A DNA stretch of 64,000 bases. Origin: Enterovibrio sp. JCM 19048. Its GTDB lineage: Bacteria > Pseudomonadota > Gammaproteobacteria > Enterobacterales > Vibrionaceae. The stretch lies in NCBI GenBank assembly GCA_001310415.1, contig BAXE01000003.1, forward strand, positions 248,001-312,000. The letters are read 5' to 3'. The position numbers were made by a program, and so were the translations under genes. Position 1 is the stretch's first letter, and the number at the start of each line of letters is the position of its first letter. This document shows positions 30,730 through 40,247 of the stretch, one piece after another. The notes under the pieces are model-generated. The model ran no database searches. It was not told the origin of the DNA and worked only from the letters and a program-made list of their open reading frames with translations.

Positions 30730-32123
30730 ATGAACATTGATTTAGGCAATGCGGATTTGGTGGGAAATTGCTCGCCTGATCCATTGCGCTTTGCTTTTAC
30801 CCGTAAACGGAGTGCCCATGCTGGTGGATGATGCAGCCAGTAGCGGCTGAGATGATCCAACCCTCGCTACAGCAGGCGCACGCCACCTTGCCAGATTTGG
30901 TGATGGGGAGCAGTCCAACACGTTGTTTGTATATTCATATCCCGTTTTGCCGGGTGCGCTGCACCTACTGCAACTTCTTCCAATATGCATCCAGCAAAAC
31001 CCTGATTGAAGGGTATGTCGCAGCGCTCAAACAGGAAATGCGCTGGAAAGCAGCCATGCCGTGGACACAAGCGGCACCGTTTCAGGCTGTTTATATCGGC
31101 GGTGGTACGCCAACGGATCTGAGCGCGACCCAAATCGGGGAGATTGTTTCAGACATCCGTCGTCTCTTCCCGCTGACACCGGATTGTGAAATCACGTTGG
31201 AAGGCAGGGTTAACCGCTTTGGAACGGACAAATTTGAAGCGGCACTGGAGGCTGGTGTTAACCGTTTTTCCTTTGGGGTGCAGAGTTTCAATACCCTGGT
31301 GAGAAAACAGGCCAAGCGTTTTGATGATCGTGAAACGGTATTGGCAAAGATTCAGCAATATGCAGGGTACAACGCCGCGCCGATTGTGATCGATCTGCTT
31401 TATGGATTGCCGCACCAGACACTGGATGTATGGCAGCAGGATCTTGCAGATTATCTGGAAAGTGGCGCCCATGGTGTCGACCTTTACCAGCTGATTGAAA
31501 TGCAGGGTCTGCCAATGGCACGCATGGTTGAGCAGGGCAAATTACCGCACCCGGCAGATACCCAGATGAAGGCCACCATGTTTGAACAGGGTGTCGCGTT
31601 TATGGCGAAACATCACCAGAAACGCTTAAGTGTTAATCACTGGGCATCGGACAACCGCGAACGCAGTATATACAACTCGTTGGCGAAAACGACCGCGGAA
31701 ATTTTACCGTTGGGAGCCGGTGCTGGTGGCAATGTGATGGGGCGGCAGATGATGCAGACGCGGGATATGGATACCTATATCGAGGCGATTAACAATGAGC
31801 GTTACCCTGTCACCATGTTGACCATGGCGCCAGCCAACCGCGCAGTCTCAGCGGAAATCAAATCAGCGTTTGATGCAGGCGTGTTGGCTGAATACCGTCT
31901 GGATAAGGTAGCTGGACGAGGCACCTTCTCAGCACTAACGCCGCTGTTTGACGCATGGCAGAAAAACGGCTTGGTCTATTTTGAAAAGAGTGGACTGGAA
32001 AACAGTCACCAGAACCGTCGCTATCTCACCCTGACATTGGCAGGGCAATTCTGGGCGGTAACGCTGGCACAAAACCTGATTGAAGTTCTGCAAAAACAAC
32101 CTATTGAAGTACATGCAGCGTAG
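30730..32123 (+). CDS. hutW: Heme-utilisation radical SAM protein HutW, frameshifted
   Basis: Radical-SAM protein of the HutW/ChuW/HemN-like class, whose ChuW relative opens the heme ring anaerobically to free iron. Start ATG 30730; the N-terminal block DPLRFAFTRKRSAHAGG is joined to MMQPV after restoring one base near 30825. The radical SAM cluster motif CRVRCTYC and the IGGGTPT block are present. Corrected length is about 464 residues. First gene of hutW-hutX-hutZ. Confidence 0.9.
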
Positions 32124-32136
32124 GAGTAATACAACG

Positions 32137-32661
32137 ATGCAACAAGCGATCACCGTGAGCACAGAAACCCGCCAACGTGTAGCGGCGTATCTTGAACAAG
32201 ATGTGCATACTCCGGTATCCAACATGACTGAAGCCATGGCGCTGTCAGAAGGCGAAATTACGCTGGCGTTGCCGCAACACATGGTAGCGCGAGCAGAAGG
32301 TGCATTGGCACAGCAAATCCTGGAAGCTTTACCTATGTGGGGTAAAGTGACCACCATCGTTCACTCCGGTGGTTCAGTGTTTGAATTCAAAGCCCCGTTT
32401 CCCAAAGGTAAAGTGGCGCATGGTTATTACAACCTGATGGGGCGTGAAGGTCAGTTACACGGTCACTTACGTTTGGATCTGGTAACGGATATTGCCTTTG
32501 TCAGCAAGCCGTTCCGTGGCACTGAAAGCTACTACATTGGCTTTTTTGATGCATCGGGCCATTGTGTGTTTAAAGTTTACCTAGGACGCGATAAAAAGCG
32601 TCAACTGTTCCCGGAACAAATTGAGCTGTTTAATGCCATGAAGCAGGAGTTGGCAAAATGA
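32137..32661 (+). CDS. hutX: Heme-utilisation cytosolic carrier protein HutX
   Basis: 174 residues of the HutX/ChuX family, which bind heme in the cytosol and pass it to the heme-degrading enzyme HutZ. Family blocks visible: TTIVHSGGSVFEFKAPFP, GYYNLMG and LRLDLVTDIAFVSKPFRG. TAGGAG ribosome-binding site at 32121-32126. The stop overlaps the hutZ start by four bases, consistent with the known HutX-HutZ partnership. Confidence 0.93.
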   Translation: MQQAITVSTETRQRVAAYLEQDVHTPVSNMTEAMALSEGEITLALPQHMVARAEGALAQQILEALPMWGKVTTIVHSGGSVFEFKAPFPKGKVAHGYYNLMGREGQLHGHLRLDLVTDIAFVSKPFRGTESYYIGFFDASGHCVFKVYLGRDKKRQLFPEQIELFNAMKQELAK

Positions 32662-33188
32662 TCGATAAGGCAGAGCGTCTACAAAACCGTCTGGGCCCTG
32701 AAATCCAGGAATTTCGTGATTCACGCAGAACACTGCAACTTGGCACGGTAGACAAAGAAGGCAAGCCTCACACCAGCTACGCGCCGTTCGCGTTTTCCGA
32801 GCGCGGTTACTACATTCTGGTGTCCGATCTCGCCACCCATGGCCAAAACCTCAAACACTGCAAAGCTGTGTCGATCATGATGATCGAAGATGAAAGTGAA
32901 GCGCGTTCGATCTTCGCCCGCCGCCGCCTCTCATTTGATACCAATGCAGAGCCAGTAGAGCGTGGTTCTGAGCACTGGAACACCGCGGTTGAAGTGATGC
33001 GCGAGCGCCTGGGCGAGATGATCGATAACCTCAGCCAACTGGGCGACTTCAACCTCTACCGCCTGAACCCTGTGATTGGCCGCTATGTAAAAGGCTTCGG
33101 TCAGGCGTTTGATGTCTCCGGTGAAGACATGCTGTCAGTAATCCACCTGGATGAAGGGCACGTCAAGCAGATGAAAGACAACGCGTAA
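32658..33188 (+). CDS. hutZ: Heme-degrading enzyme HutZ
   Basis: 176-residue split-barrel FMN-binding-fold protein of the HugZ/HutZ family that cleaves heme. N-terminal LGTVDKEGKPHTSYAPFAF and central FARRRLSFDTNAEPV blocks are typical. The C-terminal region has GRYVKGFGQAFDVSG. HutZ of V. cholerae uses a C-terminal-region His for heme; His residues occur near the C terminus here (VIHLDEGHVKQ). ATGA overlap with hutX. Confidence 0.93.
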   Translation: MIDKAERLQNRLGPEIQEFRDSRRTLQLGTVDKEGKPHTSYAPFAFSERGYYILVSDLATHGQNLKHCKAVSIMMIEDESEARSIFARRRLSFDTNAEPVERGSEHWNTAVEVMRERLGEMIDNLSQLGDFNLYRLNPVIGRYVKGFGQAFDVSGEDMLSVIHLDEGHVKQMKDNA

Positions 33189-33206
33189 CACGCGAATCTT
33201 TTGAAA

Positions 33207-33231
33207 GGTTCCGGCGTCCTGCCGGAGCCTA
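33207..33231 (+). terminator. Hairpin after hutWXZ
   Basis: GGTTCCGGC-gtcct-GCCGGAGCC stem (one mismatch) 19 bp after the hutZ stop; weak T run, so termination may be partial. Confidence 0.55.
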
Positions 33232-33240
33232 ATTTCAAAT

Positions 33241-33259
33241 ATCAATAATAAAAATTATC
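33241..33259. promoter_or_regulatory. Fur-box-like site before the heme receptor gene
   Basis: ATCAATAATAAAAATTATC matches 13 of 19 positions of the Fur consensus by my count and lies 62 bp before the receptor start. Confidence 0.5.
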
Positions 33260-33320
33260 ACGCTGAAGCGGTGAGCGGATTTCTATTGCCTGAAAAAGGC
33301 CAAAAGACAGAGAAAACCTT

Positions 33321-35498
33321 ATGACTATCAAGAAAAACAGGCTGGCGCTGCTGGTGGGACTCATCTGCGCCGGAAGTGCATCAGCACAGGATGTGTATAC
33401 CTTCGACGAAGTGGTAGTTTCCGCTACCCGCAGCGAGCAAAACATCAGCGACGTTGCCGCTTCCGTCGATGTGGTCGGCAGCGAAGATCTGGAACAAAAC
33501 CTGTCGCAGAACATGAAGCAGGCGGTAGAAGCGGAGCCGGGTGTGCAAATGTCCGGTAATGGCCGCTTCGGTCTGAGCGGCTTTAACATCCGCGGGCGCG
33601 ATGAAAACTATGTCAAAACCATTGTGGATGGCGTGGAACTGCCGGGCACCTACAACCCGGGCGCTGATGTGATGCGCAAATACAACAACACGTTGGAAAC
33701 CGACACGTTAGAGCGCGTAGAAATCAACAAGGGGCCGATTTCCAGCCTGTATGGCAGTGATGCGTTGGCCGGCGCGGTGATCATCCGAACCAAGAACCCT
33801 GCGGATTTGCTGAGTGCTGACGGTGATGACAGCTACGCCAGCGTAAAAGGTGGCTATTACAGTGCGGATGAAAGCTACAAAGGGACGGCAACCCTAGCAA
33901 ACCGCACCGGCGACTTAGAAACCTTGCTGATTTTCACTCACCGCCAAGGACATGAAACCCAGACCTGGGGTGGGCCGGATATCAATGGGCCAGATCGTGG
34001 TGCCGCAGACCCGGTGGATTTCGATTCAGATAACTTTTTGGCTAAAGCCTTTTACCAACTGAATGAAGCGCACCGTGTGGGCGTGTCCGTTGAAGTGTTT
34101 AACCGTCAGCAGGACGTTAACCGTCTTTCTGATGAAGGAGATGTGATTGCGTTTGGCCCATACCGTTATGAGTACTCCAACACTCGCGCTCACGATGATG
34201 ATTCGCGCCAGCGATACAGCATTGAACACCAATGGCAGGCAGATAACAGTGCGTTTGATTCACTGGAATGGCGTGCCGCTTACCTGCACTCAGAATCAAC
34301 CCACGACAACACAGATACCCTGACCGAAACCACGCCAATGGGAACAACGGTTGAGAACCGCAACCGCCAGCGTATGGGTGAAGATGAAGCGTGGCAGGCG
34401 GATATCCAGTTCAATAAAGCGATCGAGTTGGAAAACAGTTATCACGAAGTGGTTTACGGCGCGAATTACGTCGGCAATAGCTTTAGCCTCAACTACAACA
34501 ATATCAACCGTGACACGGGCGTGGTGACTGACGCGACACCGGAAGTGCCGAATGCGGAATCCCGCAAATGGGGTATCTTCGTGCAGGATCAGATGTTCCT
34601 GATGGATGAAGCACTGGTATTGAACGCAGGCCTGCGCTACGACAGCTTCAGCGCCAACCCAAAAGGTGACAGTACCTATGCTGATGCGAAAAACGATGCC
34701 TTCACCGGTCGTTTTGGGGCGGTCTATCACTGGACAGAGTCGTTCAGCACGTTTGGTCAGGTAAGCCAGGGCTTTAAAGCCCCAACACTGCAGGATCTTT
34801 ACTACTTCTACGACACTGGCGCGACGTTTATCCCAAATCAGGATCTGCAAGCGGAAGAGAGCCTTTCCTATGAAACTGGCCTGCGCTTCAAACAACCTTA
34901 CGGCCGAATTGATGTGTCTGTGTTCTACAACGACTACAAGAACTTCATTGAAGATCGCCTGATTGATGCCAATGGCCCAGACGGCAAAGAAGTATGGACG
35001 ACAGAAAACATCGGCCGTGCTGAAATCTACGGTGCGGAATTGAAAACCCAGTTAGCGTTGGATGTATTGGTGGGTGCGCCAAAAGGCATGTATTCAGACT
35101 TGAGCCTTGCCTATGCCAAAGGCGAAAACAAAGCCAATGGTGAAGCGATTGATACCGTCGCACCGCTCACGGCATACATTGCACTGGGCTATGACGACCC
35201 TGAAGGCGTGATGGGCGGCAAGGCTTCCATGCGTGCGGTGGCGGGTAAGTCCGGCTCAGACTGGAGCAATGCGAATGAGGTGGATAACGTCACCGCGCCA
35301 GGTTACACCGTCACAGATATCACCGCTTATTACCGCCCAATGGATGATTTCACCGTGCGTGCCGGTTTGTTTAACCTGTTTGATAAGAAATATTGGGACT
35401 ACGCCGACCTGGCCGGTTTTGATAAAGATGAAGCAGGCATCAATCGTTTAACCCAGCCCGGACGTAATTGGGGTATAGAAGCCGAATACGTGTTTTAA
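33321..35498 (+). CDS. TonB-dependent outer-membrane receptor, probably for heme
   Basis: 725 residues: signal peptide (1-22, ending ASAQ), TonB box-like TFDEVVVSATR, plug domain (FNIRGRDENYV, GPISSLYGSDALAGAV) and a 22-strand barrel ending in the terminal aromatic EYVF. The position after hutWXZ and a Fur-like site suggest a heme receptor (HutA/HutR class). The heme-receptor signature is only partly kept: FKAP instead of FRAP and NQDL instead of NPNL, and no His lies between them, where a Tyr-rich stretch (YYFYD) occurs. So a different axial ligand or a different siderophore-like substrate is possible. Confidence 0.85.
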   Translation: MTIKKNRLALLVGLICAGSASAQDVYTFDEVVVSATRSEQNISDVAASVDVVGSEDLEQNLSQNMKQAVEAEPGVQMSGNGRFGLSGFNIRGRDENYVKTIVDGVELPGTYNPGADVMRKYNNTLETDTLERVEINKGPISSLYGSDALAGAVIIRTKNPADLLSADGDDSYASVKGGYYSADESYKGTATLANRTGDLETLLIFTHRQGHETQTWGGPDINGPDRGAADPVDFDSDNFLAKAFYQLNEAHRVGVSVEVFNRQQDVNRLSDEGDVIAFGPYRYEYSNTRAHDDDSRQRYSIEHQWQADNSAFDSLEWRAAYLHSESTHDNTDTLTETTPMGTTVENRNRQRMGEDEAWQADIQFNKAIELENSYHEVVYGANYVGNSFSLNYNNINRDTGVVTDATPEVPNAESRKWGIFVQDQMFLMDEALVLNAGLRYDSFSANPKGDSTYADAKNDAFTGRFGAVYHWTESFSTFGQVSQGFKAPTLQDLYYFYDTGATFIPNQDLQAEESLSYETGLRFKQPYGRIDVSVFYNDYKNFIEDRLIDANGPDGKEVWTTENIGRAEIYGAELKTQLALDVLVGAPKGMYSDLSLAYAKGENKANGEAIDTVAPLTAYIALGYDDPEGVMGGKASMRAVAGKSGSDWSNANEVDNVTAPGYTVTDITAYYRPMDDFTVRAGLFNLFDKKYWDYADLAGFDKDEAGINRLTQPGRNWGIEAEYVF

Positions 35499-35524
35499 AC
35501 CCTTCAGCCGTTAAAAAACGGACG

Positions 35525-35555
35525 AAAAACACCCTGCGGCACGCGGGGTGTTTTC
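35525..35555 (+). terminator. Rho-independent terminator after the receptor gene
   Basis: AAAACACCCTGCG pairs with CGCGGGGTGTTTT, ending in TTTT. Confidence 0.8.
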
Positions 35556-35620
35556 GGTTATAGCATGCGTTACACTCAATTTAGCGCCCAGCAAACCCTT
35601 AAAAAACTTTCGGAGACACA

Positions 35621-37419
35621 GTGAGTAACGGAGTTTTATCAACGATTTCGACCAAGTGGCTAATCCAACAGGCAAAACAACATAAAAAACGCCTGATTGC
35701 CGCAAACCTGATTGCCATTTGCGCCACGCTCATCAGCGTGCCTATTCCGCTGTTAATGCCATTAATGGTCGATGAAGTCCTGCTGAACAAGCCGGACAAA
35801 GGGATCGCCTTTTTCAACCAAATTTTGCCCGAATCCCTGCATCAACCCGCCAGCTATATCGTGATGGTTCTGATTATGGTGATCCTGATGCGCATGATGA
35901 GCAAGCGCTCAACATCTGGCAGAGCCGACAGTTCACGCTGGTGTCTAAATCCATCACCTGCGATATCCGCCAACAGCTTCTCGACAAGCTTGGCCGTATC
36001 AGCATGAAAGAGTATGAAGAGCGTGGCAGTGGCGGTGTGAGTTCCCATCTGGTCACGGATGTTGAAACCATAGATTCATTTCTGGGCAGCAGTCTGAGCC
36101 GCTTTGTGGTTGGTGTACTCACAGTATTTGGTACGGCCATTATCCTGCTTTGGCTGGATTGGGGGCTGGGGCTGTTTATCTTGCTGGTTAACCCTTTGGT
36201 GATTTACCTTTCCCGCAAAATGGGACAACGGGTTAAACACCTGAAAAAGGCAGAGAACCAATCTTTCGAGCGCTTCCAGCAGCGGTTGGTAGAGACCCTG
36301 GATGGCATCTACCAGCTTCGTGCAGCGAACCGGGAGCGCGCGTACCTTGATGTGCTGAAACAGGATGCTGAAGCTATACGCCATGATGCAGACAAATATG
36401 CCTGGCAATCTGAAGCCGCGGGGCGCGTCTCTTTCCTGATGTTCCTGATTGGTTTTGAACTGTTCCGCGCAGCAGCAATGCTGATGGTGCTATTCAGTGA
36501 TCTGACTATCGGCCAGATCTTCGCCGTGTTTGGTTACCTTTGGTTTATGCTCAGCCCGATTCAGGAGTTGCTCGGCATTCAATACGCATGGTTCAGCGCC
36601 TCAGCCGCGATGAAACGCCTGAACGGCGTGCTGGCGCTTGAGGAAGAAGAACGTGCTGATAAAGGTGAAGATCCGCTGGAAAACCTGGATACATTCGGGG
36701 TGGAATGTGAAAACCTCGTGTTTAGCTATGACAGCGAGAAAACCGTCCTCAATGGTTTGTCGCTGACCATTCCTGCAGGTAAGCGCGTTGCTTTGGTTGG
36801 TGCATCCGGTGGTGGTAAATCAACCCTTATCCAGTTGCTTCTTGGTCTGTATCGCAAAACAGAAGGCAGCATTCTGATTGACGGTAAACCGGTCGAAGAT
36901 ATTGGCTATGAAACGCTACGCCAGCACACTGCTGTGGTGTTGCAACAGCCGATGATTTTCAACGACACGCTGCGTGCCAACTTAACGTTGGGTCGCACAG
37001 ATTTCAGCGACGAGCAGCTTTGGCAATCTCTGGAAATCGCCCAGCTGAGCGATGTGGTTGGTAAATTGGATAACGGTCTGGAATCACAGTTGGGCAGGCA
37101 GGGGCTCAAGCTCTCCGGCGGCCAGCGCCAGCGTTTGGCGATTGCAAGAATGATCCTGACCAACCCTAAGCTGGTTATTCTGGATGAAGCAACCTCAGCG
37201 CTGGATACCGCCACAGAAGCCGCACTGCATGTTGCGCTTAACAACTTCCTACAAGACAGAACCACGTTGATTGTCGCGCATCGGCTGTCTGCAGTAAAAC
37301 AGGCAGACCTCATCTATGTGTTGGAAGATGGAAAGGTCGCACAAAGCGGCAGACACAACGAATTGGTGCAGGAAGAGGGCGTCTATCAGACTCTTTATGG
37401 CAACCTCCAGGCTGGTTAA
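35621..37419 (+). CDS. ABC-type exporter (fused membrane and ATPase domains), frameshifted
   Basis: Half-transporter of about 600 residues: six membrane helices (about 1-310) then a nucleotide-binding domain with Walker A (GASGGGKST), Q loop (VVLQQPMIF), signature (LSGGQRQR), Walker B (LVILDEATSALD) and switch His (VAHRLS). Start GTG 35621 with CGGAGA upstream. One base is missing near 35900; afterwards it reads EQALNIWQSRQFTLVSKS, the second membrane region. MsbA-like architecture; the substrate cannot be told. It follows the heme receptor but is separated by a terminator. Confidence 0.88.
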
Positions 37420-37436
37420 GGCATCTACAGCAAATT

Positions 37437-37465
37437 GCAGCCTCGCGAAAAGCGGGGCTTTTTTG
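37437..37465 (+). terminator. Rho-independent terminator after the ABC exporter
   Basis: GCCTCGC-gaaaa-GCGGGGC (one G-T pair) followed by TTTTTT. Confidence 0.75.
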
Positions 37466-37559
37466 TGTTTCAGTTCCGGTTGGGAAATTTCAAAGTGGCA
37501 ATTCAGAGGGGAGTGTTCCACCCTTAGGGTACTGTTAAATCCTGATACGGAAGCGGCGA

Positions 37560-37778
37560 ATGAAAGTCATTTTGAAGTCTGATATTACCTGTCCTGCCTG
37601 TGGACACTCGAAAACAGAAATGATGCCAATTGATGTACCGCGTAAACACTACACCTGCGAAAAGTGTGGGGAAATGCTGGTGGTTCCAGAAGAAGCCTGC
37701 TGCGTATTTTGTACGTACGGTTCGGTGGAATGCCCTCAGGCGCAGGTTGTTCGCCCTTGCATGGAAAAACGCCACTAA
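37560..37778 (+). CDS. GDCCVxC-domain zinc-binding small protein
   Basis: 72 residues with eight Cys. The first CPACG/CEKCG pair forms a zinc-ribbon-like unit and the second part contains ACCVFCTYGSVECP, closely resembling the GDCCVxC motif family (here the Gly-Asp is Glu-Ala). The function of the family is unknown; metal binding is likely. Short intergenic spacing to two further small Cys-rich proteins. Confidence 0.7.
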   Translation: MKVILKSDITCPACGHSKTEMMPIDVPRKHYTCEKCGEMLVVPEEACCVFCTYGSVECPQAQVVRPCMEKRH

Positions 37779-38048
37779 GCGATTTCGTCCAAGCGTGTAA
37801 AATCTTTACGATATGAATATGCAACATCATGATATTCAATAAAAATTCAACTCTTTCTGTTCAAATCTCACACATGTATCTGCCTTAATTGCTATACCTG
37901 CTGCCGCAATTTTCACCAGAAAAACACTATTTCCGCACTAAAGTGGTCGATATTGCCAATGTCTTAGCTTTGCAACACGAATTCATCGATATATGAAATT
38001 ACACTCAGCGCGAGGGAGAAAGCGAAAGGATAGCAAGGAGATAAGAAT

Positions 38049-38270
38049 ATGAGCTTACACAACTGGTACTGTGAGAATTGTAAGACCGAAACAGGGCATG
38101 AAGTCAGGGAGCAGGCACACCATGACCCTGCGTTTCAGCCTTTGACATCGCCACCGTCAGGCGCAAATATCGATGATCTTAATGAGTGTACCTGCACCGT
38201 TTGTGGACATGTTGACTGGGTAGACCCAGTAGACATCTTCAAACTCGGTGTTCATGACTTTGGTGATTGA
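38049..38270 (+). CDS. Small zinc-ribbon protein
   Basis: 73 residues with two CxxC knuckles, CENCK at residue 8 and CTVCG at residue 49, forming a probable zinc ribbon, in an acidic His-containing background. Strong ribosome-binding site (AAGGAG, 38035-38040). No family name recognised. A terminator follows. Confidence 0.65.
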   Translation: MSLHNWYCENCKTETGHEVREQAHHDPAFQPLTSPPSGANIDDLNECTCTVCGHVDWVDPVDIFKLGVHDFGD

Positions 38271-38289
38271 TATCCGTCCGTATCGATAA

Positions 38290-38315
38290 CAGGGCAGCTT
38301 AGGCTGCTCTTTTTA
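38290..38315 (+). terminator. Rho-independent terminator
   Basis: AGGGCAGC-ttag-GCTGCTCT followed by TTTT. Confidence 0.8.
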
Positions 38316-38620
38316 CATCCCTTAATGCACTATAACTTACGGTTTGGTGTTCAGATTAGCTGAATTAGGCCGGTTGTATAAACAATTACAGTGACTATCT
38401 GCGGAGATAAGACGGTATTACCAACAGAGAAAAGCATGTTTTCACAAGGCAATAGGACAAAGTGAGAATCTCATCCTATATTAGAAAACAGCGTTCAAAA
38501 TAAACCATAACTTAACCCAACCCTGACAAAAGCCACTGATTAGCTTCGTAGGATTGGAAAATTATGAAATTGCGCATTTGCTCTGGGAAATACAGGGCAT
38601 TAAGAAGGAGTGAGCTAACT
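38316..38620. other. Non-coding region before the OmpA-like lipoprotein gene
   Basis: 305 bp, fairly AT-rich, with no convincing open frame. It ends in AAGAAGGAG (38602-38610), the ribosome-binding site of the next gene, and presumably carries its promoter. Nothing else recognised. Confidence 0.5.
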
Positions 38621-39247
38621 ATGCGTAAGTCTATCCCCGTTGTGACTTTGATTGCAGCATCGCTGGTGCTGGGTGGTTGTGCCTCAAACACAGGAACAGG
38701 AGCGGCCATTGGCGCTGCTACAGGTGCTGTGCTGGGTAAATCAACCGGTAACCACAAAGACAAGCGAATCTTCATCGGTGCCGCAATTGGTGCACTGGCT
38801 GGCGCAGCCGTCGGCCAATACATGGACCAACAGGAAGCGGCATTCCGTGAAGAACTGGCAGGCTCCGGTATTCAGGTAGTTCGTGAAGGTGACAATATCC
38901 GTCTGGTAATGCCGTCTAACATCACCTTTGCCACCAACCAAAGCAACATCTCACCAAGCTTTGACAGCACTCTAGATGCTGTCGCGCGCGTGATGAACAA
39001 GTACGACAAAACGTTTCTGAGCATTGATGGACATACCGATAGCACAGGCGACGCTGCATACAATATGTCTTTGTCAGAAAAACGTGCTGAAAGCGTGCGT
39101 AACTTCCTGCTGCGTCAAGGCGTGAACGGCCAACGTATGTATGTCACAGGTTTTGGCGAGACTCAGCCAATTGCCTCTAACGATTCATCAGCTGGCCGTG
39201 CGGCAAACCGCCGTGTGGAAATCCAGATCGTACCTAACCAGGCATAA
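38621..39247 (+). CDS. OmpA-family outer-membrane lipoprotein (YiaD-like)
   Basis: 208 residues. Lipoprotein signal peptide with lipobox LGGC (Cys at about residue 21). A glycine-zipper region follows (GAAIGAATGAVLG, then GAAIGALAGAAVGQ), then the OmpA C-terminal peptidoglycan-binding domain with DGHTDSTGD and NRRVEI, holding the conserved Asp and Arg that bind diaminopimelate. It links outer membrane and cell wall. Start ATG 38621 is fixed by the ribosome-binding site; an upstream ATG at 38564 is not part of the signal peptide. Confidence 0.92.
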   Translation: MRKSIPVVTLIAASLVLGGCASNTGTGAAIGAATGAVLGKSTGNHKDKRIFIGAAIGALAGAAVGQYMDQQEAAFREELAGSGIQVVREGDNIRLVMPSNITFATNQSNISPSFDSTLDAVARVMNKYDKTFLSIDGHTDSTGDAAYNMSLSEKRAESVRNFLLRQGVNGQRMYVTGFGETQPIASNDSSAGRAANRRVEIQIVPNQA

Positions 39248-39261
39248 TCCAAATCTGTAAA

Positions 39262-39288
39262 GAGAAGGGGCCGCAAGGCTCCTTTTTT
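39262..39288 (+). terminator. Rho-independent terminator
   Basis: AAGGGGCC-gcaa-GGCTCCTTTTTT, 15 bp after the OmpA-like gene. Confidence 0.8.
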
Positions 39289-39422
39289 GTGGGCAATCCG
39301 CAATGCGTTACAGCAGAAGTTGATCATTTCAGAAAAACGGCACAAAGCACTAGTGGGAAGGCGCCCACGTAATAACATTAGCGGATTATCTATAAAAACA
39401 ACTTTACGAAGGAAGAGTAAAT

Positions 39423-39629
39423 ATGCCTTTAGTTGCTTGTCCGGTCTGCGAAAAACAAGTTTCGAAACGCGCTTTATCATGCCCAGGCTGTGGCGAACCG
39501 GATCCTGCACGTTATCACTCACGCAATACCTGGCTGACACGTCTGTTTTGGTTGTTGGTTTGGGTAGGCATTGGTGCTGTGGTTTGGATTAAAGTCGTGC
39601 CGATGGTGATGGAACTGTTCAAGCAGTAA
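39423..39629 (+). CDS. Zinc-ribbon membrane-anchored small protein
   Basis: 68 residues: N-terminal zinc ribbon with two CxxC pairs (CPVCEKQ and CPGCGEP) and one C-terminal membrane helix (about residues 38-60, FWLLVWVGIGAVVW). GAAGGAAGAG ribosome-binding site. Such zinc-ribbon tail-anchored proteins are common and mostly uncharacterised. Confidence 0.65.
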   Translation: MPLVACPVCEKQVSKRALSCPGCGEPDPARYHSRNTWLTRLFWLLVWVGIGAVVWIKVVPMVMELFKQ

Positions 39630-39638
39630 TTCACATGA

Positions 39639-39669
39639 CAATGTGGTGGTGAAGGTCACCGCCACATTG
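39639..39669. terminator. Long hairpin between convergent genes
   Basis: CAATGTGGTGGTGA pairs with TCACCGCCACATTG around a 3-nt loop (one G-T pair). It lies exactly between two convergent stops and lacks a T run. Confidence 0.6.
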
Positions 39670-39680
39670 CCAATCGCTTT

Positions 39681-39947
39681 TCATTTCTCGATGCTCTCAA
39701 GGTATTGATTGCTGCACGGTGACCAGTCAGACAAACTGAGATGGGTGAGTAATACACCCGGCGTGCTTTCTCCCACTGCAATTTTCAGAAAAAGTCCTGC
39801 TGTTTCTTCATCCCCACCAAAATTGCGTTGAATCGACGCGATAACACGACCTCTATCCACACCGTCTTCGATTTGCTGTCTGACCCAGTCATATTCAGCC
39901 GAACATTCGTTGATGATGGATTTGCGTCCAAGGGTAAACGTAGCCAT
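39681..39947 (-). CDS. Hypothetical protein
   Basis: 88 residues from ATG 39947, fixed by GGAGG just upstream. It starts MATFTLGRKSIINE and contains YDWVRQQIEDGVDRGRV, a helical acidic stretch. No family recognised; cytosolic, no signal peptide. The 16 extra N-terminal residues of a longer frame contain a CxxC but lack a ribosome-binding site. Confidence 0.55.
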   Translation of the reverse strand: MATFTLGRKSIINECSAEYDWVRQQIEDGVDRGRVIASIQRNFGGDEETAGLFLKIAVGESTPGVLLTHLSLSDWSPCSNQYLESIEK

Positions 39948-40033
39948 GATGCCTCCGGACATATCCGCTAAACATTTGTGACAGATACGTTTCAAACTCT
40001 ATTAAACGACAATCACCCTGTTGATAATTGGAG

Positions 40034-40156
40034 TTAAGTCTCATAAATAGCCAGCAGGGCGAGTACCAGTTCGCGTAAAAAATCATCTATCATGCGTGGA
40101 GTCACACTAAATCGTTTTGCAATGCGAGCATTAACACCGATAATTTGCTCAATCAC
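40034..40156 (-). CDS. Possible 40-residue peptide
   Basis: GTG 40156 to TAA 40034 encodes a peptide with a helix-turn-helix-like composition (IGVNARIAKRFSVTPRMIDDF). No clear ribosome-binding site; it could be the remnant of a longer gene. Weak call. Confidence 0.25.
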   Translation of the reverse strand: MIEQIIGVNARIAKRFSVTPRMIDDFLRELVLALLAIYET

Positions 40157-40247
40157 TACAGCTTAGGCTGTGTATATTCACATCGACATAGTGGCGTACA
40201 AGCAACTGACTACGTGCTTTTGTCGAAATGGCATGTAAAAAACGCTT

